From positions 1 to 9,344 of the forward strand of contig JAZNUS010000182.1 in NCBI GenBank assembly GCA_045592485.1: a stretch of DNA of 9,344 nucleotides, written 5' to 3'. Below are positions 1-6,906 of this stretch, piece after piece. A model generated the notes under the pieces. That model searched no databases. It was not told the origin of the DNA and saw nothing but the letters and a program-made list of their open reading frames with translations. This DNA comes from RGIG1828 sp045592485. GTDB taxonomy: Bacteria > Bacillota > Clostridia > UMGS1810. The first letter of the stretch is position 1, and each line of letters opens with the position of its first letter. Position numbers and translations under genes: made by a program.

Positions 1-64
1 GAGAGAAAGCCTTCTCCCTGGTGGAGAAGGTGTCAAGCTTGCTTGACGGATGAGGGGATAGTGA

Positions 65-107
65 CACTCCAAGAAAAGAGCACTTGTGCGAATTTGATTG
101 GTTAGTG
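65..107 (+). other. structured hairpin with tandem G-A motifs (copy 1)
   Basis: Between the arms of the left-end element, CACT (65-68) pairs with AGTG (104-107) and CCAA (69-72) with TTGG (98-101), with a two-base TT bulge on the 3' side. Opposed GA steps follow (73-74 against 96-97), then AAA/TTT, a second opposed GA pair (78-79 against 90-91), and a GCA/TGC stem closed by a CTTG loop (83-86). A related sequence with compensating base changes occurs at 8906-8942. Whether this acts as RNA or as a DNA hairpin cannot be told from one genome; orientation is taken from the matching copy. Confidence 0.45.
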
Positions 108-112
108 GAGCG

Positions 113-151
113 TTAAAAATCAGCGTTTTCAATAGTTTGAACGATTTTTAA
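113..151 (+). other. second hairpin inside the left-end element
   Basis: The nine bases at 113-121 (TTAAAAATC) pair exactly with 143-151 (GATTTTTAA). Within the loop, GTT (125-127) can pair with AAC (140-142) and CAA (130-132) with TTG (137-139). It directly follows the tandem-GA hairpin, so the element carries two hairpins in series, the same layout as the insert at 8899-9031. Being AT-rich, it could be a coincidence of composition. Confidence 0.35.
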
Positions 152-320
152 ATTTGTATTTGAATTTACTTTCTTTTGTTTCCCCTCATCAGTCACCTTA
201 CGGTGACAGCTTCCCCACCAAGGGGAAGCCTCACACATCAGCCCAATTTCAAATTCACCGCTAAACCCCAATTTAAAACCAAATTCCATATCTCTTGTTT
301 ATTTTTTTAGGAGACCAAAT

Positions 321-1925
321 ATGAAAAGATTTACATCAATTTTTTTAATTCTGATAACAACAATAACTACGATACCGGCTTTTGCCACGGAAAATTATGA
401 TATTGACAAGGTTACGGAAGATACCATCTCATACATATACAAAACCGTATCAAATCCTCAGGTGGGTTCTGTCGGAGGGGAATGGACCGTTTTAGGTCTT
501 GCACGAAGTAGTGCGGAAATTCCCGAAGGCTATTATCAGAACTATTATGAAGCTGTGGAAGAATGTGTCAAAGATGGGAAAGGCATTCTTCACGATAAAA
601 AATATACCGAATATTCACGGGTGATTCTTGCTCTCACTTCAATTGGCAAAAATCCTGCCGATGTGGGAGGCTATAATCTCTTAACACCTCTTGGCGACTA
701 TGAAAAAACCCTGTGGCAGGGAATAAACGGAGCAATATGGGCGCTCATTGCACTGGACAGCGGAAATTACGATATCCCCAAAAATCCCGATGCAAAAATT
801 CAGGCAACAAGAGAAATGTACATAAACCACATTCTTGAAAATCAGACACACGACGGAGGGTGGTCATTGACAGGAGACACTGCGGACCCTGATGTTACGG
901 CAATGGCACTTCAGGCACTTTCAAAATATCAGGATAATGACAGGGTCAGCACTGCAGCAGAAAAAGCACTTGTGTGTTTGTCCGAAATGCAGAACGAAAA
1001 CGGTGGCTTTGGGAGCATCGAAGCGGAAAGCTCCGAAAGCTGTGTTCAGGTGTTGGTTGCTTTGTGTGAGCTGGGCATTTCTGTTGACGATAGTCGCTTT
1101 GTCAAATGTGGAAATTCTGTCCTTGACAATCTTCTCACATTCTATGATAGCGGAAAAGGCTTCAGGCACACGCACAAGGAGGCTGCAGGTCTGATGGCAA
1201 CAGAGCAGAGCTTTTATGCACTTGTAGCATTAAAACGCAAGCTGGAAGACAAGAACTCTTTTTATGATATGAGTGATGCTAAAAAGCTTAATGTCGGTTC
1301 ATATGCATCAGGGCTTAACGGAAAAAATGCAGATGTCAGAAAAGTGAACATTTCAATTCCGGGCAAGACCTTTTCGGACATTGGTGACCATAAATATAAA
1401 ATCCCTATTGAGGAGCTCGCATCAAGAGAAATTATTAACGGAAAAACCGAAAGCTTCTTTGAACCGGACAGCACTATGTCGAGAGCAGAGTTTGCAGCTA
1501 TTATTGCAAGAGGTCTCGGACTTCCTCAAAGAACCAACAGCGTTTTTGATGATGTAACCCCGGGTAATTGGTTCTATTACTATGTTGCCACGGCGCATTC
1601 TTACGGAATAATAAAGGGTGTGTCGGACAGCGAATTTAATCCCCATGGCACCATCACCCGTCAGGAGGCGGCAGTAATGATTCAGAGGGCGGCAAAGCTA
1701 TGCGGTTTAGACACTGAAATGGACTCCGGCTCTGTCCGTGATGTCCTTGCGCAGTTTTTTGACTATGTTAAAGCAGCCGACTGGTCTGTAAGTTCACTTG
1801 CTTTTTGCTACGATGCAGGCATACTGAGTGATGATGCAATGGACATAAAACCAAAAGAGGCAATTACCAGAGGGGAAATAGCGTCAATGCTTTACAATAT
1901 GCTTTTGGCTGCAAAGCTTTTGTGA
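321..1925 (+). CDS. secreted alpha/alpha-barrel (prenyltransferase/terpene-cyclase fold) protein with three SLH domains
   Basis: A 534-residue exported surface protein. Residues 1-22 form a signal peptide (KR, hydrophobic core, cleavage likely after AFA). Residues about 35-310 carry prenyltransferase/squalene-cyclase-type repeats of an alpha/alpha toroid: QTHDGGWSLTGDTADPDVTA near 175-194, NENGGFG near 225-231, and recurring ALxAL helices. Three SLH repeats follow at about 350-400, 409-462 and 480-530, each ending in the usual motif (SRAEFA, TRQEAA, TRGEIA), which anchors the protein to cell-wall polymers. ATG 321 is preceded by AGGAGA at 309-314. A true cyclase is unlikely: the protein is exported and no DxDD catalytic motif is evident. 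The same fold forms the B12-binding alpha domain of intrinsic factor and transcobalamin, and the next gene encodes a transcobalamin-type C-terminal domain. A ligand-binding role, probably for corrinoids, is therefore inferred. Domain assignment is strong; ligand is uncertain. Confidence 0.85.
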   Translation: MKRFTSIFLILITTITTIPAFATENYDIDKVTEDTISYIYKTVSNPQVGSVGGEWTVLGLARSSAEIPEGYYQNYYEAVEECVKDGKGILHDKKYTEYSRVILALTSIGKNPADVGGYNLLTPLGDYEKTLWQGINGAIWALIALDSGNYDIPKNPDAKIQATREMYINHILENQTHDGGWSLTGDTADPDVTAMALQALSKYQDNDRVSTAAEKALVCLSEMQNENGGFGSIEAESSESCVQVLVALCELGISVDDSRFVKCGNSVLDNLLTFYDSGKGFRHTHKEAAGLMATEQSFYALVALKRKLEDKNSFYDMSDAKKLNVGSYASGLNGKNADVRKVNISIPGKTFSDIGDHKYKIPIEELASREIINGKTESFFEPDSTMSRAEFAAIIARGLGLPQRTNSVFDDVTPGNWFYYYVATAHSYGIIKGVSDSEFNPHGTITRQEAAVMIQRAAKLCGLDTEMDSGSVRDVLAQFFDYVKAADWSVSSLAFCYDAGILSDDAMDIKPKEAITRGEIASMLYNMLLAAKLL

Positions 1926-2004
1926 GCAGTTGCGTTAGTATCCGAACCTGTTTTAGGTGCGTTTTCACGCCACTACATTGTTAAAATATTAAGGAGAAAT
2001 CCAA

Positions 2005-2856
2005 ATGAAAAAACACAAAAACAAAATAATTGCAGGCGTCTTGATGGCACTTCTTTTAATCCTGGCATTTTATTGGGGCGGAGGTATCAGCCAACCCAAA
2101 GAAACCAAAAAAGAGGATGTGTCAGTGAAAACTGAGCATCTGTCGGTTGAGGTAGATGCAGAAATTAAAGAGTCAGCATCGGATGCAAGTCAGGTTCAGA
2201 ATAAACAGTCAGAGGAAATCAAGACGGTGGAATCTGAAACAATAAGTGCAGAAAACGCAGCTTTGCAATCTGATATCAGAGAAGAGGCGGTTCAAAGCGA
2301 GCCCACTGAAAAACCCTCCGATGTTGGTGCCACGGAGCAGCCTGCAAGCAGCTCATCGGATACCAAAGAAAAAACAGTGAGAGACAAATATATGGATAAG
2401 ACTGCTGTGCCGGGCAAGCCACTTCCTGTCGAGCCTTCGGATACGGTTATTTCTGATAAAGAACTTACTTGCATTTTGTCGGTAAGGTGTGATACAATAT
2501 TAAATAATGTATCAAGTCTTGACAAGGCAAAGTCAGCTCTAGTGCCGGCAGACGGAATCATTTTTCCGGAAAAGGAAGTCACCTTCTATGAGGGTGAGAC
2601 TGTGTTTAATGTGCTTATGCGCGAAATGAAACGAAACAAAATTCACCTGGAATTTGAAAATATTCCCCTCTATAACAGTGCCTACATAGAGGGTATAGCC
2701 AATCTATATGAGCTCGACTGCGGAGAGCTTTCCGGCTGGATGTACAGGGTTAACGGCTGGTTCCCAAATTACGGTTGTTCCCGTTACCTTCTTAAAGACG
2801 GCGACAGGGTGGAATGGGTATATACATGTGACCTTGGAGCAGATGTGGGTGACTGA
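2005..2856 (+). CDS. membrane-anchored DUF4430 (transcobalamin-like C-terminal domain) protein
   Basis: 283 residues. Residues 7-23 are a single hydrophobic anchor after a Lys-rich start; no lipobox cysteine is seen, so it is probably an uncleaved membrane anchor. Residues about 28-150 are a Glu/Ser/Thr/Lys-rich, low-complexity linker long enough to cross part of the wall. The C-terminal domain (about 152-283) has the hallmarks of DUF4430, the family related to the C-terminal beta domain of transcobalamin: EGETVFNVL (196-204), SGWMYRVNG (243-251), NYGCSRYLLKDGD (255-267) and WVYTCDLG (271-278). Cysteines at 239, 257 and 275 might form a disulfide outside the cell. AAGGAGA at 1991-1997 supports ATG 2005. 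It lies 79 bases after the SLH protein and 20 bases before ecfT, so all are probably one operon. Inferred job: bind a cobalamin-like ligand with the upstream barrel protein and hand it to the ECF transporter. Confidence 0.85.
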   Translation: MKKHKNKIIAGVLMALLLILAFYWGGGISQPKETKKEDVSVKTEHLSVEVDAEIKESASDASQVQNKQSEEIKTVESETISAENAALQSDIREEAVQSEPTEKPSDVGATEQPASSSSDTKEKTVRDKYMDKTAVPGKPLPVEPSDTVISDKELTCILSVRCDTILNNVSSLDKAKSALVPADGIIFPEKEVTFYEGETVFNVLMREMKRNKIHLEFENIPLYNSAYIEGIANLYELDCGELSGWMYRVNGWFPNYGCSRYLLKDGDRVEWVYTCDLGADVGD

Positions 2857-2876
2857 TTTACGAAAGGTAAGCAGAG

Positions 2877-3764
2877 ATGAATGAATTTAAAAACTATCAT
2901 CCAATTGTAAATTTCATATATTTTTTCTTTGTAATAGGGTTCAGTTGCTTTTTCATGCATCCTGTTTGTCTTGTCATATCCCTCGGTTGCGGCTTTGGCT
3001 ACAGTGCAATGCTGAAAGGAAGAAAAGCAATCGGGAAAAATCTTTTATACATGCTTCCCATGATTGCCGTGATGGCTCTTATGAATCCGGCTTTCAATCA
3101 CCAAGGGATAACGGTTATCTGTTACCTTCCCACGGGGAATCCCCTTACAATGGAATCTGTTATCTACGGACTTTGTGCGGCTTTGATGATTGCAGGGGTT
3201 ATTTGTCATTTTTCCTGTTTTAATGAGATTATGACAAGCGACAAATTTATTTATCTTTTCGGAAAAATTATTCCTTCATTGTCACTCATAATTTCAATGA
3301 CACTAAGGTTTGTACCGAGATTTGCCGCACAGCTTAAGGTTGTTTCAAATGCTCAGAAATGCATGGGACGGAATATGTCGGAGGGAAGCATAATAAAAAG
3401 AGCAAAAAACGGTCTTACCATACTTTCCATAATGATAACCTGGTCACTGGAAAATGCCATAGAAACTGCAGACAGCATGAAGTCGCGGGGCTATGGTCTC
3501 CCCGGAAGAACAGCATATTCGGTGTTTAAATTTGACGCAAGAGATAAAAAGGCACTTTTTTTCATTATTGTTTTGGCACTGTACACTTTTGCAGGCAATC
3601 TTATGGGTGCAATTAATTTCAGTTATTTCCCCTCTTTGGAAGGAGCTGAGGTGTCACTCTTTGGCATAAGTGTGTTTGCATCATATTTTCTGCTTTGTAT
3701 GTGTCCTGTGATAATTGAACTATGGGAGGTGAGAAGATGGAAAGCTTTAAGGTCGAAAATTTGA
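2877..3764 (+). CDS. ecfT: energy-coupling factor transporter transmembrane subunit EcfT (CbiQ family)
   Basis: 295 residues, a normal length for EcfT/CbiQ. Hydrophobic helices lie at about 12-45, 55-70, 93-113, 128-145, 178-190 (less certain), 225-245 and 262-282. The cytoplasmic coupling region between them carries the conserved Arg-Gly motif as MKSRGYGLPGRT (201-212). An earlier, degenerate counterpart is NAQKCMGR (158-165), where the usual Ala-Arg-Gly is altered. EcfT links ATP hydrolysis in the A/A' subunits to toppling of the S component in the membrane. The start at 2877 is backed by AAAGGT at 2863-2868. Its 3' end overlaps the next gene by 28 bases, so the two are very likely translationally coupled and made in equal amounts. 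Confidence 0.9.
   Translation: MNEFKNYHPIVNFIYFFFVIGFSCFFMHPVCLVISLGCGFGYSAMLKGRKAIGKNLLYMLPMIAVMALMNPAFNHQGITVICYLPTGNPLTMESVIYGLCAALMIAGVICHFSCFNEIMTSDKFIYLFGKIIPSLSLIISMTLRFVPRFAAQLKVVSNAQKCMGRNMSEGSIIKRAKNGLTILSIMITWSLENAIETADSMKSRGYGLPGRTAYSVFKFDARDKKALFFIIVLALYTFAGNLMGAINFSYFPSLEGAEVSLFGISVFASYFLLCMCPVIIELWEVRRWKALRSKI
3724..3733 (+). promoter_or_regulatory. ribosome binding site of the fused ECF gene, inside ecfT
   Basis: GGGAGGTGAG lies three bases before ATG 3737, measured from its end, and within the last codons of ecfT. It decides the start of the fused ATPase-S gene: the earlier in-frame ATG at 3722 overlaps this site and has no comparable site before it. The 28-base gene overlap implies coupled translation. 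Confidence 0.75.
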
Positions 3765-6412
3765 GTTTTACCTATCCCGGAAGAGGGGAGAGAGCACTTG
3801 AGGAAATAAGCTTTACTGTGAATCAGGGAGAGTTTGTCCTTCTTTGCGGCAGTTCGGGTTGCGGAAAAACAACTCTTTTAAGACTGTTGAAATCTTCCCT
3901 TTCGCCCCATGGCGAAATAAGCGGAGATATTTATTTTAACGAAAAAATTCTCTCCTCCTGTGACCTGCGCCTTCAGGCATCAGCCATTGGCTTTGTAATG
4001 CAAAATCCCGACAATCAGCTTGTCACCGACAAGGTGTGGCATGAGCTTGCCTTTGGTCTTGAAGGTCTCGGAACAAGTGAGTCTGAAATCAGAACAAGAG
4101 TTTCGGAAATGGCATCATTTTTTGGGATTGAGTCGTGGTTTTATAAGAATGTCACAGAGCTTTCGGGCGGTCAGAAGCAACTGCTAAATCTTGCTTCGGT
4201 AATGGTGATGCAGCCCTCGGTTCTCATTCTCGATGAACCCACAAGCCAGCTGGACCCAATAGCGGCAGGAGAATTTTTACAAACTCTCGAAAAGATTAAC
4301 CGTGAGCTTGGCACAACGGTTATTTTAAGCGAGCACCGTCTTGAAGATGCCTTCCCGATGGCACACCGGGTCATGGTGATGGAAAGCGGCAAAATCATTG
4401 CCGACGATGCCCCTGCCCGAGTGGCAGAAATTCTCAGGGAAAAAAGCCACCCTATGTTTCTTTCACTGCCCACCCCCGTGAGAGTTCACGGAAGTGTTGA
4501 AAGTGAATCCTTGCCCCCGCTGACTGTGAGAGAGGGTAAATTATGGCTTGAAGAATATGCCGGTGATAAGCCTTTAAACCCAGATGTAATTTTGTCGGAA
4601 AAGGAAGCGGATTCCAGCAAAGAAACTGTAATTGAAATTCGTGATGCATGGTTCAGATATGAAAAAAATCAGCCCGATGTTTTGAAGGGATTTAACCTTA
4701 AGGTTTCCAAAGGCGAGATTTTTTGCGTTGTGGGAGGCAACGGCACCGGAAAAACAACCGCATTGTCTGTTGCATCAGGACTAAGCACCCCCTACAGGGG
4801 AAGGGTTTTCATTAAAGGTCAAAGCATTTCGGAAATTTCCGGTCTCTATGGGGGATTGCTCGGAGTGCTTCCCCAAAATCCCCAAAGTGTTTTTGTTAAA
4901 AAGACAGTTTATCTTGATTTAATGGAGGCTCTTTCCGATAAAAAGCTTTCGGCTGAGGAAAAAGAAAAGAGAATTAAAAATATTTCAACTCTTTGCAAAA
5001 TTGACGATCTTCTTGATTCCCACCCTTACGATTTGTCGGGGGGAGAACAGCAAAGGGCGGCACTTGCAAAAATACTCCTTTCAGAACCCGAAATCCTTCT
5101 TCTTGACGAACCCACAAAGGGAATGGACGCACACTTCAAGGAGATGTTCGGTGATATTCTGAAGGATTTGAAATCAAAGGGCGTAGCAGTCCTCATGGTT
5201 TCTCACGACATTGAGTTCTGCGCACAGTTTGCCGACCGTTGCGCCTTGGTTTTTGACGGAGGCATCACCTCTGAGGGAAGTCCACGCGAATTTTTCAGGG
5301 GAAAAACCTTCTACACAACTTCAGCAAACCGTATGGCAAGATCGGTTCTTCCAAATGCCATACTTGCAGAGGACATAATCCTTGCCTGCGGAGGAGAAAT
5401 ACCGAAAAAAGAAAATCACATTCCAAGCTTTGACAGAGCTACGTCAGAGCCTGAAAAGACTTCCTCAGGAAAACAGGTCAAAAGAATATCACCCCTTCGG
5501 AGTGTAACCGGATGCATATTTGCGCTTCTTTTTGTTCTGACCTCACTTTCTTTTGGGACGGATGTTGATATTTTGGGCTTGTCAAAATTCAGTTTTTTGA
5601 ATCCGGTGACACTGCAGCTTATTTCCTTGCTGGAAATTGCTGTTGCACTTTTGTGCTTTCTGCCACGGAAAAATGCGGAATTTGAGGTTGCCCGCATTTC
5701 AAAATCCGACAGATATTTTGCTAAACGCACTCTTTGGGCGGCATTTCTGATACTCATAATGATTCCTCTCACAATATATATCGGAATTACTTTTTTGGGC
5801 GACCGCAGATATTATTTTATCAGTCTTCTCATCATCTTTGAAACCATGATACCCTTCTGCATGGTTTTCGAATCGAGAAAACCCAAAGCAAGAGAGCTTA
5901 TTGTAATAAGTGTTTTGTGCGCTATTGCAGTGGCAGGCAGAATGGCATTTCTCACACTTCCTCAGTTCAAGCCCGTTGTTGCTCTTGTGATTATATCGGG
6001 AATATGCTTCGGCGGTGAAACAGGATTTTTAGTGGGAGCAGTTACGGCTTTTGTGTCCAATTTTTATTTTGGTCACGGCCCCTGGACACCATGGCAGATG
6101 TTTGCTCTCGGCATAATAGGATTTTTAGCCGGAGTTATTTTCGGAAGGGGAATACTTCGAAAAACAAGAGCCACTCTTTGCATTTTCGGATTTTTCACCA
6201 CACTTCTGATTTACGGCGGAATAATGAATCCGGCATCGGTTATTATGGCACAGTCCAGAATTAATTCTGAAATGATAATTACATCATACATCGCAGGCTT
6301 CCCCCTTGACCTTGTTCATTCTCTTTCAACGGCGTTCTTTTTGTGGTTTATTTCACAGCCTATGATAGAAAAGCTTGAAAGAATAAAGATTAAATACGGT
6401 CTTGTTGAGTAG
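3737..6412 (+). CDS. fused ECF transporter: two ATPase domains (A and A') plus membrane substrate-binding (S) component
   Basis: 891 residues from ATG 3737. This start is chosen over ATG 3722 because a full ribosome binding site, GGGAGGTGAG (3724-3733), sits just before it. The first ABC domain (about 1-240) has Walker A GSSGCGKTT (38-46), Q-loop QNPDNQ (89-94), signature LSGGQKQ (142-148), Walker B VLILDEPTSQLDP (162-174) and H-loop SEHR. The second (about 297-525) has Walker A GGNGTGKTT (333-341), Q-loop PQNPQS, signature LSGGEQQR (433-440), Walker B ILLLDEPTKGMD (453-464) and SHD. After a polar linker (about 555-585) come roughly ten membrane segments. The first four (about 589-607, 621-643, 664-688, 692-713) precede a six-helix S-component core (about 720-872) with KPVVALVIISG and GPWTPWQMFALGIIGFLAG. 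A/A' fusions are known, but joining S to both ATPases gives a complete importer with EcfT from two chains. Substrate inferred: cobalamin or a precursor, from the CbrT-like core and neighbours. Confidence 0.88.
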   Translation: MESFKVENLSFTYPGRGERALEEISFTVNQGEFVLLCGSSGCGKTTLLRLLKSSLSPHGEISGDIYFNEKILSSCDLRLQASAIGFVMQNPDNQLVTDKVWHELAFGLEGLGTSESEIRTRVSEMASFFGIESWFYKNVTELSGGQKQLLNLASVMVMQPSVLILDEPTSQLDPIAAGEFLQTLEKINRELGTTVILSEHRLEDAFPMAHRVMVMESGKIIADDAPARVAEILREKSHPMFLSLPTPVRVHGSVESESLPPLTVREGKLWLEEYAGDKPLNPDVILSEKEADSSKETVIEIRDAWFRYEKNQPDVLKGFNLKVSKGEIFCVVGGNGTGKTTALSVASGLSTPYRGRVFIKGQSISEISGLYGGLLGVLPQNPQSVFVKKTVYLDLMEALSDKKLSAEEKEKRIKNISTLCKIDDLLDSHPYDLSGGEQQRAALAKILLSEPEILLLDEPTKGMDAHFKEMFGDILKDLKSKGVAVLMVSHDIEFCAQFADRCALVFDGGITSEGSPREFFRGKTFYTTSANRMARSVLPNAILAEDIILACGGEIPKKENHIPSFDRATSEPEKTSSGKQVKRISPLRSVTGCIFALLFVLTSLSFGTDVDILGLSKFSFLNPVTLQLISLLEIAVALLCFLPRKNAEFEVARISKSDRYFAKRTLWAAFLILIMIPLTIYIGITFLGDRRYYFISLLIIFETMIPFCMVFESRKPKARELIVISVLCAIAVAGRMAFLTLPQFKPVVALVIISGICFGGETGFLVGAVTAFVSNFYFGHGPWTPWQMFALGIIGFLAGVIFGRGILRKTRATLCIFGFFTTLLIYGGIMNPASVIMAQSRINSEMIITSYIAGFPLDLVHSLSTAFFLWFISQPMIEKLERIKIKYGLVE

Positions 6413-6431
6413 CCGACAGCCAAACAAATTC

Positions 6432-6480
6432 AAAAACAGGCAAATCTTCCATCAACCGATGGCAAATTTGCCTGTTTTTT
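6432..6480. terminator. bidirectional rho-independent terminator between convergent operons
   Basis: Fourteen bases at 6432-6445 pair with 6466-6479 (AAAAACAGGC..., ...GCCTGTTTTT). A second small stem is nested in the loop (CCATC 6449-6453 with GATGG 6458-6462). The run of T at 6475-6481 ends rightward transcripts of the ECF operon. On the opposite strand the A-run at 6432-6436 supplies the T-tract for the leftward spoVA operon, whose last stop codon is only eight bases away. Confidence 0.85.
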
Positions 6481-6487
6481 TGTAATC

Positions 6488-6853
6488 TCATTTTTTCGCT
6501 TTAGGCTTAAAAATCAGCGATGCAAGAAAACCAAAAAATATTGCCGCCGATATGCCGCAGGCTCCGGCAGTTGCACCGCCGCATAGAGCACCCCAGAGAC
6601 CGTGTTCGTCCACAGCCTTCATTGCACCTTTTGCGAGAGTGTAGCCAAAGCCTATGATGGGAACGGTTGCACCGCTTCCTGCAAATTCCACCAAGGGCTC
6701 ATAAACGCCTATTCCTGTGAGAATAACTCCGCAAACAACATACAAAACCATTATTCTTGCAGGGGTAAGCTTTGTTTTGTCTATGATAATCTGTGCGATA
6801 ACACAAAACAATCCCCCCACCCAGAATGAGTTAAAAAGCTTGATATAGTCCAT
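6488..6853 (-). CDS. spoVAE: stage V sporulation protein AE (SpoVAE, SpoVAEb type)
   Basis: 121 residues with about four membrane segments (about 8-24, 33-50, 62-80, 90-113), matching the usual size of SpoVAEb. The conserved stretch GSGATVPIIGFGYTLAKGA (59-77) parallels AGTLVPITGFANSV in SpoVAC of the same operon, showing that the two are paralogues. SpoVA proteins form the inner-membrane channel that moves Ca-dipicolinic acid into the forespore and lets it out at germination. AAGAAGGTGA before the ATG is a good ribosome binding site. It is the last gene of the leftward operon, 53 bases after spoVAD, and ends eight bases from the shared terminator. Expression in the forespore under sigma-G is expected from the family; I could not see the promoter. 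Confidence 0.92.
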   Translation of the reverse strand: MDYIKLFNSFWVGGLFCVIAQIIIDKTKLTPARIMVLYVVCGVILTGIGVYEPLVEFAGSGATVPIIGFGYTLAKGAMKAVDEHGLWGALCGGATAGACGISAAIFFGFLASLIFKPKAKK

Positions 6854-6906
6854 TTTTTCACCTTCTTAAATCAGCTTTTTCTGTATTCGTTCAAATTTTT
6901 TTAAAT

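Larger units (their letters stand above)
1..235. repeat. MITE-like element with imperfect terminal inverted repeats
   Basis: A non-coding block of about 235 bases that may extend left of the window. The left arm (about 3-59) read in reverse complement aligns with the right arm (181-235): both begin TCCCCTCATC, then share GTCA, TGACA, CTTC, CCACCA and GG/GAAG blocks. Each arm also contains two smaller perfect hairpins. In the left arm they are 11-17 with 23-29 and 32-38 with 41-47; in the right arm, 192-197 with 202-207 and 209-216 with 222-229. The two arms could pair to close the whole element. There is no transposase and no credible ORF inside. From memory, palindromic repeats reading CCCCTCATC..GTCA..TTCCCC are frequent between genes in gut Clostridia. 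The element lies immediately before the surface-protein operon, so it separates that operon from any regulatory DNA further left. The remaining 236-320 is AT-rich and shows only the ribosome binding site of the next gene. Confidence 0.7.

Noticed and set aside
137..165. Possible promoter TTGAAC-N17-TTGAAT inside the left-end element.
   Set aside because: Both boxes match the consensus at only four of six positions in very AT-rich DNA; not enough to call.
308..316. AGGAGACC before the first gene resembles the core of the B12 box of cobalamin riboswitches.
   Set aside because: Only eight bases match, they coincide with the expected ribosome binding site, and none of the upstream riboswitch helices is present in the AT-rich 236-305.
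321..1280. First gene as a true terpene or squalene cyclase.
   Set aside because: It has a signal peptide and SLH wall anchors, no evident DxDD motif, and no isoprenoid genes nearby; the fold is shared with non-enzymatic binding proteins.
892..1646. Several overlapping frames on both strands within the first gene.
   Set aside because: They lie wholly inside a clear coding sequence with recognised domains and have no ribosome sites or family resemblance.
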